Below, piece after piece: positions 1 to 6,020 of a stretch of DNA of 8,922 nucleotides (positions are counted from its first letter, which is position 1; the number at the start of each line of letters is the position of its first letter). Source of the stretch: an uncultured Lachnospiraceae bacterium. Lineage in GTDB: Bacteria > Bacillota_A > Clostridia > Lachnospirales > Lachnospiraceae. The position numbers and the translations under genes were made by a program. The stretch is from positions 1 to 8,922 of the forward strand of contig CAJUMT010000144.1 in the NCBI GenBank assembly GCA_910587495.1, read 5' to 3'. A model generated the notes under the pieces. It was not told the origin of the DNA, did no database searches, and worked only from the letters and a program-made list of their open reading frames with translations.

Positions 1-622
1 CGTTAGAGATGAATGCCACCCGGTCGCACAGGAGGTCAGCGTCCACCATATTGTGAGTGGTGACAAAGACTGTCGTCCCCTTTTTGCGTTCCTGCTCGAT
101 GATTTTCCGGAACAGCACCGCACCGGAGGGGTCAAGTCCACTGGTAGGCTCGTCCAGGAACAGCAGCCGGGGGTTACTCACCAGCGCCCGCGCCATACTC
201 ACCCTCTGACGCATTCCCTTGGAGTAGGAGGACACCGGCTTTTTCAGAAAGTCCGGCTTGAACTCCAGCGTGTCCAGCAGCTCCCCCACATCCCGCCGCT
301 GCTCCTTTGGGTAGAACGAGGCGAAATAGTTCAGATTATCCACGGCACTCAGATTGGCGTACAGATAGGGGAACTCAAAGAGGACGCCAATCTTTTGGAA
401 AAATTCCTGCCCGTGGGCGGCGGAGATGTCCTGTCCGAACAGGGAGGCTTTCCCACCGTGGCCCTTCAAAATCCCGGTGAGTATCTTCTGGGTCGTAGAC
501 TTTCCGGAGCCGTTCGGCCCCAGAAAGCCGAAAATTTCCCCGTCCTCCACGGTGAAGTCCAGGCCGTGGAGGGCCTGTTTATTTTTGCTGTAGGAGAATG
601 TCAGGTTCCTGACCTCAATCAT
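1..622 (-). CDS. ABC transporter ATP-binding protein, 3' end beyond window
   Basis: The reverse strand reads MIEVRNLTFSYSKNKQALHG and stays open for 207 codons to the window edge. It is a cytoplasmic nucleotide-binding subunit that would hydrolyse ATP to drive a membrane permease, which is presumably encoded beyond the edge. Visible motifs are Walker A GPNGSGKST (residues 35-43), a Glu at the usual Q-loop position (E83, in VLFEFPYLY), signature YSKGMRQ (133-139), Walker B LLFLDEP (153-159), D-loop SGLDPSG and the switch His (H190, in TTHNM). All catalytic residues are present, so it is likely functional. The ATG overlaps the stop of the preceding small gene as ATGA, which indicates translational coupling. 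The family is the ABC-2-type exporter ATPases (drug, peptide or lantibiotic export). The substrate is unknown. Only the C-terminal accessory region is missing. Confidence 0.93.
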   Translation of the reverse strand, partial: MIEVRNLTFSYSKNKQALHGLDFTVEDGEIFGFLGPNGSGKSTTQKILTGILKGHGGKASLFGQDISAAHGQEFFQKIGVLFEFPYLYANLSAVDNLNYFASFYPKEQRRDVGELLDTLEFKPDFLKKPVSSYSKGMRQRVSMARALVSNPRLLFLDEPTSGLDPSGAVLFRKIIEQERKKGTTVFVTTHNMVDADLLCDRVAFISN

Positions 623-771
623 TCGTCATCACCCCACTTTCCATGCTGCCCCTTCTTCTGCTCCTGCTGGCGCCTGCTCCACCACTTCATAAACTTTACC
701 TTGAACGGAATAGAAACGATGAGTACCGCCGCAATCACAATCCACCAGTACCATTCCAATCCTAAAAACAT
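619..771 (-). CDS. Small single-TM membrane protein of 50 residues, coupled to the ABC ATPase
   Basis: This short gene reads MFLGLEWYWWIVIAAVLIVS..., ending ...KWGDDE. It has a perfect AGGAGGT ribosome binding site (779-785) seven bases before the ATG, and its TGA overlaps the ATG of the ABC ATPase. Residues about 6-24 form one aromatic-rich hydrophobic segment. A very basic, Trp-containing stretch (KVKFMKWWSRRQQEQKK) and an acidic tail follow, so by the positive-inside rule the C-terminus should be cytoplasmic. I do not recognise a named family. Its position as first gene after the repeat-containing promoter suggests a small transporter accessory subunit, a sensor-transporter linker, or a membrane peptide acting on the ATPase or permease. 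The RBS and stop-start overlap make translation likely; the function is open. Confidence 0.75.
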   Translation of the reverse strand: MFLGLEWYWWIVIAAVLIVSIPFKVKFMKWWSRRQQEQKKGQHGKWGDDE

Positions 772-851
772 AACCGTTACCTCCTATTGTGAGTTCCGCA
801 TCTGCCCTTCATCCGCACGGGTTGGAGACGCTGATTATTTAAGTTAGGGTA

Positions 852-857
852 AGAATA
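852..857 (-). promoter_or_regulatory. Probable -10 element of a regulator-activated promoter
   Basis: The minus strand reads TATTCT (4/6 to TATAAT), nine bases downstream of the nearest 11-bp-spaced repeat. No -35 hexamer stands at 16-18 bp, so the repeats occupy the -35 region. That is typical of promoters activated by OmpR/PhoB-family regulators. The predicted start near 845 would give a leader of about 74 bases before the small-protein gene. AATAAT at 834-839 is an alternative -10, but it lies 27 bases from the repeats. Confidence 0.45.
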
Positions 858-866
858 AAAAAGCGC

Positions 867-905
867 GTTGAAGTTCATGTGAAATCGATGTGAAGTTGGT
901 GTGAA
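867..905 (-). repeat. Four 11-bp-spaced TTCACA-like direct repeats, probable response-regulator operator
   Basis: The plus strand shows GTTGAA (867), TGTGAA (878), TGTGAA (889) and TGTGAA (900), an exact 11-bp period. On the coding strand these are TTCACA, TTCACA, TTCACA and TTCAAC. Flanking bases alternate (GAAGTT, GAAATC), so the array is also a 22-bp repeat present twice, each copy holding two half-sites. Direct repeats spaced by one helical turn are the usual binding site of OmpR/PhoB-type regulators (compare TT(A/C)ACA-N5 of Bacillus PhoP). The array lies after the terminator of the regulator-kinase operon and before the ABC genes, so the regulator at 2041-2727 is the obvious candidate binder. 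Confidence 0.75.
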
Positions 906-920
906 ATCTTTTTACGCCAT

Positions 921-960
921 AAAAAAAGCCTCCGTCTCATTTCAAAAACAGAAGCCTTTT
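921..960 (-). terminator. Rho-independent terminator of the regulator-kinase operon
   Basis: It lies eight bases after the kinase stop codon. On the minus strand, AAAAGGCTTCTGT (960-948) pairs along 13 bp, including three G-U pairs, with ACGGAGGCTTTTT (935-923). The loop is about 12 bases, and the 3' arm runs into a seven-T tract (927-921). It separates the regulator-kinase operon from the repeat-controlled transporter operon downstream. Confidence 0.8.
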
Positions 961-967
961 GTACGGT

Positions 968-2044
968 TTATTTTACAATAGGAATGAAAAAATAGAATTC
1001 TACTCCGTCCGGACGGTTTGCTGCGCCATATGTTAAATGCTGCATGGAAAGAATCTGCGCCACGATTGCAAGCCCCAATCCGGAACCGCTGTATTTGGTA
1101 TTTTTATCACGGTAAAATTTCGTCCAGATTTTAGAAAGGTTTTCCTCCGGGATGCGATCTCCCTGATTATAGATGGAAAAGTCCAGCATACCATCCCGTT
1201 CTGTGAGCGAAAGTTTCAACACGCCGCCCGGCCGGACATTCCGCTTTGCATTGACGATCAGATTGTTCAGCACCTGCTCCATCCTGGCCTTATCTGTGTG
1301 GACATAGACAGGCAGCCCCGGCAGTTCATACTGAAGCTCGAAATCAGCAGCCGGGATATCCATCAGCAGCCGCCCGGCTGCGGTTTCCAGAAATTCCACA
1401 AAATCGAAGCGCTCGGGAGCAAGCTCTGCGGCCCCGTTTTCCAGTGCAGACAAGTCAAGCAGGGTCGTGATCAAACTGCCCATACGTTCTGTTTCCGCTA
1501 TGATGACCTCATAATAATTCTGCCTTTTTGCCTCATCTGTTTCATCCTGCAGCCCTTCGGCATAGGCCCGGATCACGCCCAGGGGCGTTTTCATTTCGTG
1601 GGAAAGGTTGTCCACCAGTTCCTTCCGCTCAGCCAGCAGGCGTTTTTTCTGCTCCACATCCTGTTCCAGCTTCCTGTTGACATGCTCCAGTTCCTCAAAT
1701 GCCTCCTGAAGCTTCCCGGCCATAACATTCAGGCTGCGGGAAAGCTCCCCAAACTCATCATGCCCAGTCACCCTGCAGGGCCGGGAAAAGTCCAGATCCG
1801 CCATGTGGCCTGCCGCTTCATTCAGCTCAGATACGGGCTTTGAAATGAACCGGGCCATCCACAGGTCGATCATGCAGATTAAGACGGCGACAAATAACAG
1901 CCAGATCATAAAAGAAACATCCGCGTTTAACGGCAGCCTGGCAGAAAGCACATAAGAGAATATCAGAATGGCTCCCATCAGTTTGGAGGCCAACACTATT
2001 TTTTTCCGGATGGTAAATATGTTCATATGGTCGCTTATTTTCAT
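968..2044 (-). CDS. Two-component sensor histidine kinase with HAMP domain, intramembrane-sensing type
   Basis: This is a 358-residue membrane kinase that would autophosphorylate and pass phosphate to the regulator encoded just upstream. TM1 spans about 17-35 and TM2 about 44-64, leaving only about eight residues outside the membrane, so the signal is probably read in or at the membrane. A HAMP segment (about 65-116), a coiled coil (about 111-146), the HisKA box LSHEMKTP with H149, an N-box around LNNLIVNA (259-266) and a G2 box GSGLGL (320-325) follow. The G1 box is unusual: NQGDRIP at 293-299 instead of DxGxG. The ATG overlaps the regulator stop as ATGA, with GAGGTGA as RBS. It resembles VanS-like kinases in the catalytic domain, but no stimulus can be assigned. 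Confidence 0.93.
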   Translation of the reverse strand: MKISDHMNIFTIRKKIVLASKLMGAILIFSYVLSARLPLNADVSFMIWLLFVAVLICMIDLWMARFISKPVSELNEAAGHMADLDFSRPCRVTGHDEFGELSRSLNVMAGKLQEAFEELEHVNRKLEQDVEQKKRLLAERKELVDNLSHEMKTPLGVIRAYAEGLQDETDEAKRQNYYEVIIAETERMGSLITTLLDLSALENGAAELAPERFDFVEFLETAAGRLLMDIPAADFELQYELPGLPVYVHTDKARMEQVLNNLIVNAKRNVRPGGVLKLSLTERDGMLDFSIYNQGDRIPEENLSKIWTKFYRDKNTKYSGSGLGLAIVAQILSMQHLTYGAANRPDGVEFYFFIPIVK

Positions 2045-2727
2045 GCCGTCACCTCGAATTTGTAGCCGGACCGGATGAGCGTAACGATATGTCTGCCCTC
2101 CCCGCCCAGTTTCTGCCGGAGGGTCTTGACATGCGTATCCACGGTCCTGGTGGTCCCCTCAAAATCATATCCCCATATCCGGTTCAATAGCTGTTCCCGG
2201 CTGAAAACCTGGCCCTGATTTGACATAAGGAAATAAAGCAGTTCGTATTCCTTGTGGGTCAGGGTAATCTCCTGCCCCTCCAGAAAGACCTTATGGGCAG
2301 AGGGGAGGATGGAAATATTTCCCCCGCAGACAGCGTTTGCGGTGTTTACGGCGTCTGCCGGAAGGACGCTGGAGCGGCGCAGCAAGGCGTTCGCCTTTGC
2401 CAGCAGCACCTTCGGACTGAAAGGTTTTGTCATGTAATCATCCACACCCAGATCATAACCTTTTAATTTATCGTCCTCATTGCTTTTGGCCGTCAGCATG
2501 ATAATAGGGAGATTGCTTATTTCCCTTGCCATCTTACAGACGGAAAATCCGTCGAGATGTGGCATCATAATATCCAGGATCATTAAATCCATAGGATTAT
2601 TTTTCAATACCATGAGCGCATCCATACCATCATCCGCCGTAAAACAAATATGTCCGCCGCGCCGCATATATTCAGCAATAATTTCCTGCATATTCTTTTC
2701 ATCTTCAACAATCAGAATATTAGCCAT
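2041..2727 (-). CDS. OmpR/PhoB-family response regulator
   Basis: This 228-residue DNA-binding regulator is the partner of the overlapping kinase. The receiver domain (1-118) has the acidic pair E8/D9, phosphoacceptor D52 in LDIMMP, T79 and K101 in TKPF. A winged-helix effector (about 130-228) contains THKEYELLYFL and the recognition region RTVDTHVKTLRQKL, ending at GYKFEVTA. The start is fixed by GGGGGAG about nine bases upstream of ATG. A possible -10 (TATACT, 2767-2772) lies upstream but without a convincing -35. Its likely target is the four-repeat array at 867-905, which controls the downstream ABC genes. The upstream DNA is a decayed fragment of another regulator, so the original promoter may have been replaced. 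Confidence 0.94.
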   Translation of the reverse strand: MANILIVEDEKNMQEIIAEYMRRGGHICFTADDGMDALMVLKNNPMDLMILDIMMPHLDGFSVCKMAREISNLPIIMLTAKSNEDDKLKGYDLGVDDYMTKPFSPKVLLAKANALLRRSSVLPADAVNTANAVCGGNISILPSAHKVFLEGQEITLTHKEYELLYFLMSNQGQVFSREQLLNRIWGYDFEGTTRTVDTHVKTLRQKLGGEGRHIVTLIRSGYKFEVTA

Positions 2728-2733
2728 GAAATC

Positions 2734-2929
2734 AGCTCCCCCTGCAATTTCCTTTTCTGAATCTTAAGTATAGTGTGGCAGTCGATGTGGTCTCGGATAC
2801 GGCTGCAGACGTCCAGTCCATTTAAGCCCGGCATGCTGATATCCATAAGAATCAGATCTGGCCTCTTTTCTATAACCGTCAAAAAAGCTTCCCGGTTTTC
2901 ATAAATAATAACCTGCCTTTTTTGATTTT
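2734..2929 (-). pseudogene. Remnant of a response-regulator receiver domain
   Basis: On the minus strand, one frame reads VIIYENREAFLTVIEK, then RPDLILMDISMPGLNGLDVC, then SRIRDHIDC. This is the middle of a receiver domain with its phosphoacceptor Asp (codon 2841-2843) and the MPGxxG loop. It has no N-terminus and no start: the frame is closed by a TGA that overlaps the stop of the PEBP gene. After IDC the similarity ends. A fragment reading EKEIAGGADFM, like the GADDY region of a receiver, continues in a different frame up to the next gene. An internal deletion or frameshift therefore seems to have occurred. The style (CSRIRDHIDC) resembles regulators of peptide-antibiotic resistance loci. 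It is a non-functional relic whose 3' end now supplies the RBS of the intact regulator. Confidence 0.65.
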
Positions 2930-3403
2930 CTACTCAAACCGTCCAATAACAGTACCCCGCTGCAAAATATGATTTTTTGCCGATTTAATAAACTTCCTTT
3001 TTGTAGAGTTAGGACTTAAAGAGAGTACGTTATCTAACACATAAATTGTAAAACGATATTGATGTTGCTTTCCTTTTGGCGGTTTAGGGCCAGCATATTT
3101 GTGCCAGCCATAGGCAATCCCTTGCATAGCATTATTAAGAGTACCAACATTTTTTCCATGAGGAATTGCTCCAATAATACTTTTCGATGCTGGAATATTC
3201 CATATAACCCAATGTGTAAAATTTTTGAAAAGCGGATGCTTAATATCTTCCAACGTAATAGCAATAGTTTTTGCCGCAGGAGAAAGATTTTCAAACTCAA
3301 ATGCTGGTGATATATCTTTCCCCCTGCCCGTATTTTCTAACGGGAATATATCATTGTTTTCTAAGCCAATACAGCGTACTTGCAATTCATAATTATTTAT
3401 CAT
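2930..3403 (-). CDS. YbhB/YbcL family PEBP-like protein (Raf kinase inhibitor-like)
   Basis: This 157-residue protein has the phosphatidylethanolamine-binding protein fold signatures: ISPAFEFENLSP (31-42), the acidic LED (51-53), FTHWVIWNIP (62-71), the YAGPKPPKGKQHQYRF stretch (103-118) and IYVLD (120-124). These line the anion/ligand pocket in PEBPs. Its length matches the bacterial YbhB/YbcL family, and there is no signal peptide, so it is cytoplasmic. The cellular role of these proteins is poorly defined. The start has a GGAGAG-type RBS about 12 bases upstream. The gene is clearly more AT-rich than both neighbouring modules (about 28% GC over 3001-3060). It is flanked by a truncated gene start on one side and a regulator remnant on the other, which suggests it arrived by insertion or recombination. 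Confidence 0.9.
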   Translation of the reverse strand: MINNYELQVRCIGLENNDIFPLENTGRGKDISPAFEFENLSPAAKTIAITLEDIKHPLFKNFTHWVIWNIPASKSIIGAIPHGKNVGTLNNAMQGIAYGWHKYAGPKPPKGKQHQYRFTIYVLDNVLSLSPNSTKRKFIKSAKNHILQRGTVIGRFE

Positions 3404-3442
3404 CTTTATTCTTTCTCTCCCATATAGAATTACATCTAACTT

Positions 3443-3481
3443 CTATAGCGCCGCAATCTCAACTGTCATTTTTTTCTTCAT
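3443..3481 (-). pseudogene. Truncated gene start (MKKKMTVEIAAL) after the ABC permease
   Basis: Seventeen bases after the second permease stop there is a 12-codon frame, MKKKMTVEIAAL then TAG. It has a strong GGGAGG ribosome binding site (3490-3495) eight bases upstream. The basic start followed by a hydrophobic turn looks like the beginning of a signal peptide or lipoprotein leader. Base composition drops to AT-rich directly after the last codon. The simplest reading is that a sixth gene of the operon lost everything but its first codons when the PEBP segment arrived. A real 12-residue peptide cannot be excluded. Confidence 0.4.
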
Positions 3482-3497
3482 TTCTAATGCCTCCCAT

Positions 3498-4277
3498 TTA
3501 CCAGCCTTTTTTTACAGCGGTTTTTTTCTGCTTCTGAACCGTTTTTGCCTGTGAAACATTTTTGGTTGTCGCCACAATAACCGCAGAAACCAGCAAAGCC
3601 ACCGTCATACTCAGCCCGCACAACCCCATATTCCAGTGAACCGCCGCGTCATAGCTCCGGTACCCTATCATTCCTATACTCGCCGTAATGGGATAAAGAT
3701 TGGAAATAGCCATATTCCCCGACGCAAACATTCCCCCGTATCCATAGACAAACGCGATGATCGTGCCGATCATATGTCCGTTCGGTATGCGGGCCGCCGC
3801 CGCGATCACCGGCATGACCGCAATATACAGAAACAGGCAGTTCAAAATCATCTGAACAAAGGCCTGCACTGCGGACGCCGCGGAAAATCCCGGAAATCCC
3901 ATGATCAGATTTGCACCGACGGTAAATACGGCGCTTACAAATCCTAAAAACAAGGACAATAAAGCGCAGACAAACAATTTTCCCCACAATAAACTGCGGT
4001 AGGAAACTGGAATCGTCAAAATGCTTTTCAGCGTATCGTCATTTTCTTCCCTTGCAATGATATATCCGGCAATTAAGGTAATACACATAGGAAAAATCAT
4101 CGTAACATTGTTTTTAATCACCTGCTCCGTAAAAAGGGAACAGGTCCAGAAAGTACTGTCCACCGCCGTAGTGGAAAACAGTGTCAACAAAACGGATAGC
4201 AGCATTAAAAGAACGCCGGCCCATATCATATGATAGCGTTTCAGTTTCCAAATTTCGGTTTTAATGATCCGAAGCAT
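3498..4277 (-). CDS. ABC-2 permease, second subunit (lantibiotic/bacitracin transporter type)
   Basis: This 259-residue integral membrane protein begins MLRIIKTEIWKLKRYHMIWA. It has about six TM segments (near 17-37, 55-75, 98-122, 135-165, 170-195 and 220-245) and a basic C-terminus KQKKTAVKKGW. The motif EENDDTLKSILTIPV (77-91) in the first cytoplasmic loop has a counterpart in the neighbouring permease, so the two are paralogous partners of one transporter. I chose the ATG at 4277 because GGGGGG sits just upstream and it begins one base after the previous stop. A longer frame upstream would start inside the preceding gene without need. With the ATPase at 5057-5980 it would form an exporter or expulsion pump for membrane-active peptides, as in LanEG/BcrB/CprBC. 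The substrate is inferred only. Confidence 0.88.
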   Translation of the reverse strand: MLRIIKTEIWKLKRYHMIWAGVLLMLLSVLLTLFSTTAVDSTFWTCSLFTEQVIKNNVTMIFPMCITLIAGYIIAREENDDTLKSILTIPVSYRSLLWGKLFVCALLSLFLGFVSAVFTVGANLIMGFPGFSAASAVQAFVQMILNCLFLYIAVMPVIAAAARIPNGHMIGTIIAFVYGYGGMFASGNMAISNLYPITASIGMIGYRSYDAAVHWNMGLCGLSMTVALLVSAVIVATTKNVSQAKTVQKQKKTAVKKGW

Positions 4278-4278
4278 A

Positions 4279-5064
4279 TCATTCCCCCCTCTTTTTATAC
4301 AGAAAATCAATGACTATGACGGAAACAGCCGCCCAGATTCCTAAAATAACGACGGTCTGAAAGGTTGTGGGCATCAAATCCCTAACCGCACCCCTGACCT
4401 CTATCACTCCATGCCGCTCCATATCTCCCGCACTCCAGAGAGTCATGAGGGGAAGAGGCATGAGCCAGCATATGGCTTTTGGCAATACCCCAAAACAGGA
4501 TTCCGCAGTTAGGCTTAAGACGCTGTAAAAAACACATAGCAAAATGGAAAAAATATAAGTCTTACTGAAGAACACCACAAGAACGATCAACGGCAGCGTT
4601 CCGGCCATGACAAAGATCCCCATTTGAAGCGCCACGAAAAATTTGTAGCCAACCCCGTTTACCTCGGATACCAGGCCTCCGCATAAAACCGCGGCAAAGG
4701 CCGAGGACAGGCTGAAAACAATGCCCATGGATAATAAAACAATAACTTTCGCAAAAATCATCTGCGTGCTTGTCACCGGAATGGTACGCAGGTTTTTAAA
4801 GGTGTCATTATCCCGCTCCATGAAAAAAAGCATCGCCGCAATGATACCAATGACGCAGGGCATAAGCAGCTCTACTCCATATCCCATGATAAACTGGAAG
4901 CAGGCATTAAAAATCTCCGCATCGCTGTCATATCTCTCTGCCATCTGCGGCGTCGTCATCATTATGGTAAGAGGTATGGGAAAGAGAAAGGCGGAAAGTA
5001 TCACGAGTAAAATAAATTTCTTCCGTCTCAATTTGGCAAATTCACAGATCACCAGTTTAAGCAA
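4279..5064 (-). CDS. ABC-2 permease, first subunit (lantibiotic/bacitracin transporter type)
   Basis: This is an integral membrane subunit of about 261 residues with six predicted TM segments. They lie near residues 17-37, 61-83, 105-131, 142-165, 168-190 and 237-255; a short basic tail, DFLYKKRGE, follows. The loop motif ERDNDTFKNLRTIPV matches the EENDDTLKSILTIPV motif of the second permease. I prefer a TTG start at 5064 (MLKLVICEFAKLRRKK). GGGGG lies eight bases before it, and many relatives start with M-x-x-L-x-x-x-E-x-x-K-L-(K/R)-R. A GTG at 5073 would add three residues but has its purine tract directly against the start codon. Either start overlaps the ATPase 3' end, which implies translational coupling. 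Together these genes resemble LanFEG/BcrAB/CprABC-type self-protection or resistance transporters. Confidence 0.87.
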   Translation of the reverse strand: MLKLVICEFAKLRRKKFILLVILSAFLFPIPLTIMMTTPQMAERYDSDAEIFNACFQFIMGYGVELLMPCVIGIIAAMLFFMERDNDTFKNLRTIPVTSTQMIFAKVIVLLSMGIVFSLSSAFAAVLCGGLVSEVNGVGYKFFVALQMGIFVMAGTLPLIVLVVFFSKTYIFSILLCVFYSVLSLTAESCFGVLPKAICWLMPLPLMTLWSAGDMERHGVIEVRGAVRDLMPTTFQTVVILGIWAAVSVIVIDFLYKKRGE

Positions 5065-5980
5065 TCCCCTCACCCCCTGTTACACGCCTGAAATAGTCTT
5101 CCAGGCTTTCTTCTGAGGTTACGGCCTGGGATACTTCCAGTCCATTTTTCACAAGGGCAGTGATCGTTTTCCCTATGGGCAGCGCAAGATTATGCACCTG
5201 TATCCGATGGTCGTCCTGTATGGTAAAGCAGTTTTCATGGAAGACACATTCTAAAATCCTTGCCGCCTGCGCCGTATCCGAAACCGTAAAGCAGATCTGT
5301 TTGCTGCTCTTTGCTTCCAGTTCTGTAAGGCTTTCTTCCTCCAGCAATACGCCGTGGTCAATAATGCCGATATCGTCTGCCAGAAGCGCAATTTCAGAAA
5401 GTATATGGCTGGAGATCAGGATGGTTTTCCCCCGCTCATTGCAGAGGCCACGGATAAAGGAACGGATCTCCGCGATTCCAATGGGATCAAGGCCATTGAT
5501 GGGTTCGTCCAGGATCAGAAGCTCCGGATCATGCATGACGGCAAGGGCAATGGCCAGCCGCTGCTTCATACCGAGGGAATATTGGGAAAACAGCTTTTTA
5601 TCTCTGTAAGGCAGGCCCACCAGATCCAGCGCGTCCTTCATCGCGCTGCGGTTTGGGACTCCCCGCAGAGTGGCAAAAATGCGCAGGTTTTCCGTGGCGG
5701 TCAGATTGGGATAAAATCCGGGAGACTCGATCAAGCTGCCGATCCGGGGCAGCAGCTTTTTTTCGTTTGTCCGAAGCGGCTTTCCCCAGATCAACACCTC
5801 CCCGGAGGTGGGCTGCGTCAGCCCCAGCAGCATTTTCATGGTTGTGGTCTTTCCGGCCCCGTTTCTGCCAAGCAGGCCGTAGATACGCCCCTTCCGAACA
5901 TGGATATTCAGATTGGCGACGCTTTTCTGCGTTCCGTACTGTTTGGTAAGATGTTTTGTTTCAATTACATACTTGCTCAT
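5057..5980 (-). CDS. ABC transporter ATPase, BcrA/LanF-type
   Basis: This 307-residue cytoplasmic ATPase powers the two downstream permeases. It shows Walker A GRNGAGKT (38-45), Glu at the Q-loop position (E85, in GSLIESPGFY), signature YSLGMKQ (134-140), Walker B LLILDEP (154-160), D-loop NGLDPIG and switch His H192. A C-terminal domain of about 95 residues ends EESLEDYFRRVTGGEGIA, typical of bacitracin/lantibiotic-resistance ATPases. The Glu in place of the Q-loop Gln is a described trait (E-loop) of lantibiotic-immunity ATPases. The start has AAAGGAGG (5991-5998) ten bases upstream. Its promoter region carries four 11-bp-spaced repeats, and the predicted leader is only about 20 bases. The exact peptide substrate is unknown. 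Confidence 0.94.
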   Translation of the reverse strand: MSKYVIETKHLTKQYGTQKSVANLNIHVRKGRIYGLLGRNGAGKTTTMKMLLGLTQPTSGEVLIWGKPLRTNEKKLLPRIGSLIESPGFYPNLTATENLRIFATLRGVPNRSAMKDALDLVGLPYRDKKLFSQYSLGMKQRLAIALAVMHDPELLILDEPINGLDPIGIAEIRSFIRGLCNERGKTILISSHILSEIALLADDIGIIDHGVLLEEESLTELEAKSSKQICFTVSDTAQAARILECVFHENCFTIQDDHRIQVHNLALPIGKTITALVKNGLEVSQAVTSEESLEDYFRRVTGGEGIA

Positions 5981-6007
5981 TTCTTTGAAACCTCCTTTAT
6001 CACTGCC

Positions 6008-6013
6008 ATCTTA
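6008..6013 (-). promoter_or_regulatory. Probable -10 element of the ABC operon promoter
   Basis: The minus strand reads TAAGAT (4/6 to TATAAT), seven bases downstream of the last 11-bp-spaced repeat. No -35-like hexamer occurs at 16-18 bp, where the repeats lie instead. The geometry mirrors the promoter near 852-857. Transcription from near 6001 would leave about 20 bases before the ATPase start, enough for the AAAGGAGG site. Confidence 0.5.
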
Positions 6014-6020
6014 CCACGCC

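Noticed and set aside
772..811. Short leader frame (ATG AAG GGC ...) ending in TAA at the RBS of the small-protein gene
   Set aside because: It is about 12 codons with no RBS of its own; the overlap with the Shine-Dalgarno is suggestive of attenuation but not supportable from one sequence.
53..847. Plus-strand open frame of 264 codons
   Set aside because: It is antisense to the ABC ATPase and small-protein genes, whose minus-strand frames show full ABC motifs; its translation has no domain logic and no RBS.
867..905. Possible CRISPR or microsatellite array
   Set aside because: Units are 11 bp with no unique spacers, number only four and sit at a promoter; the same layout recurs at 6021-6062, so regulator sites are a better explanation.
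1037..1843. Plus-strand open frame of 268 codons
   Set aside because: Antisense shadow of the histidine kinase, whose H, N and G boxes are on the minus strand.
2767..2772. TATACT as -10 of a promoter for the 2041-2727 regulator
   Set aside because: No acceptable -35 at 16-18 bp and it lies in decayed coding sequence, so I mention it only in the regulator entry.
2930..3446. PEBP segment as a classical insertion sequence
   Set aside because: No transposase, no terminal inverted repeats and no convincing target duplication; only a shared TTCTA near the borders, which is expected by chance.
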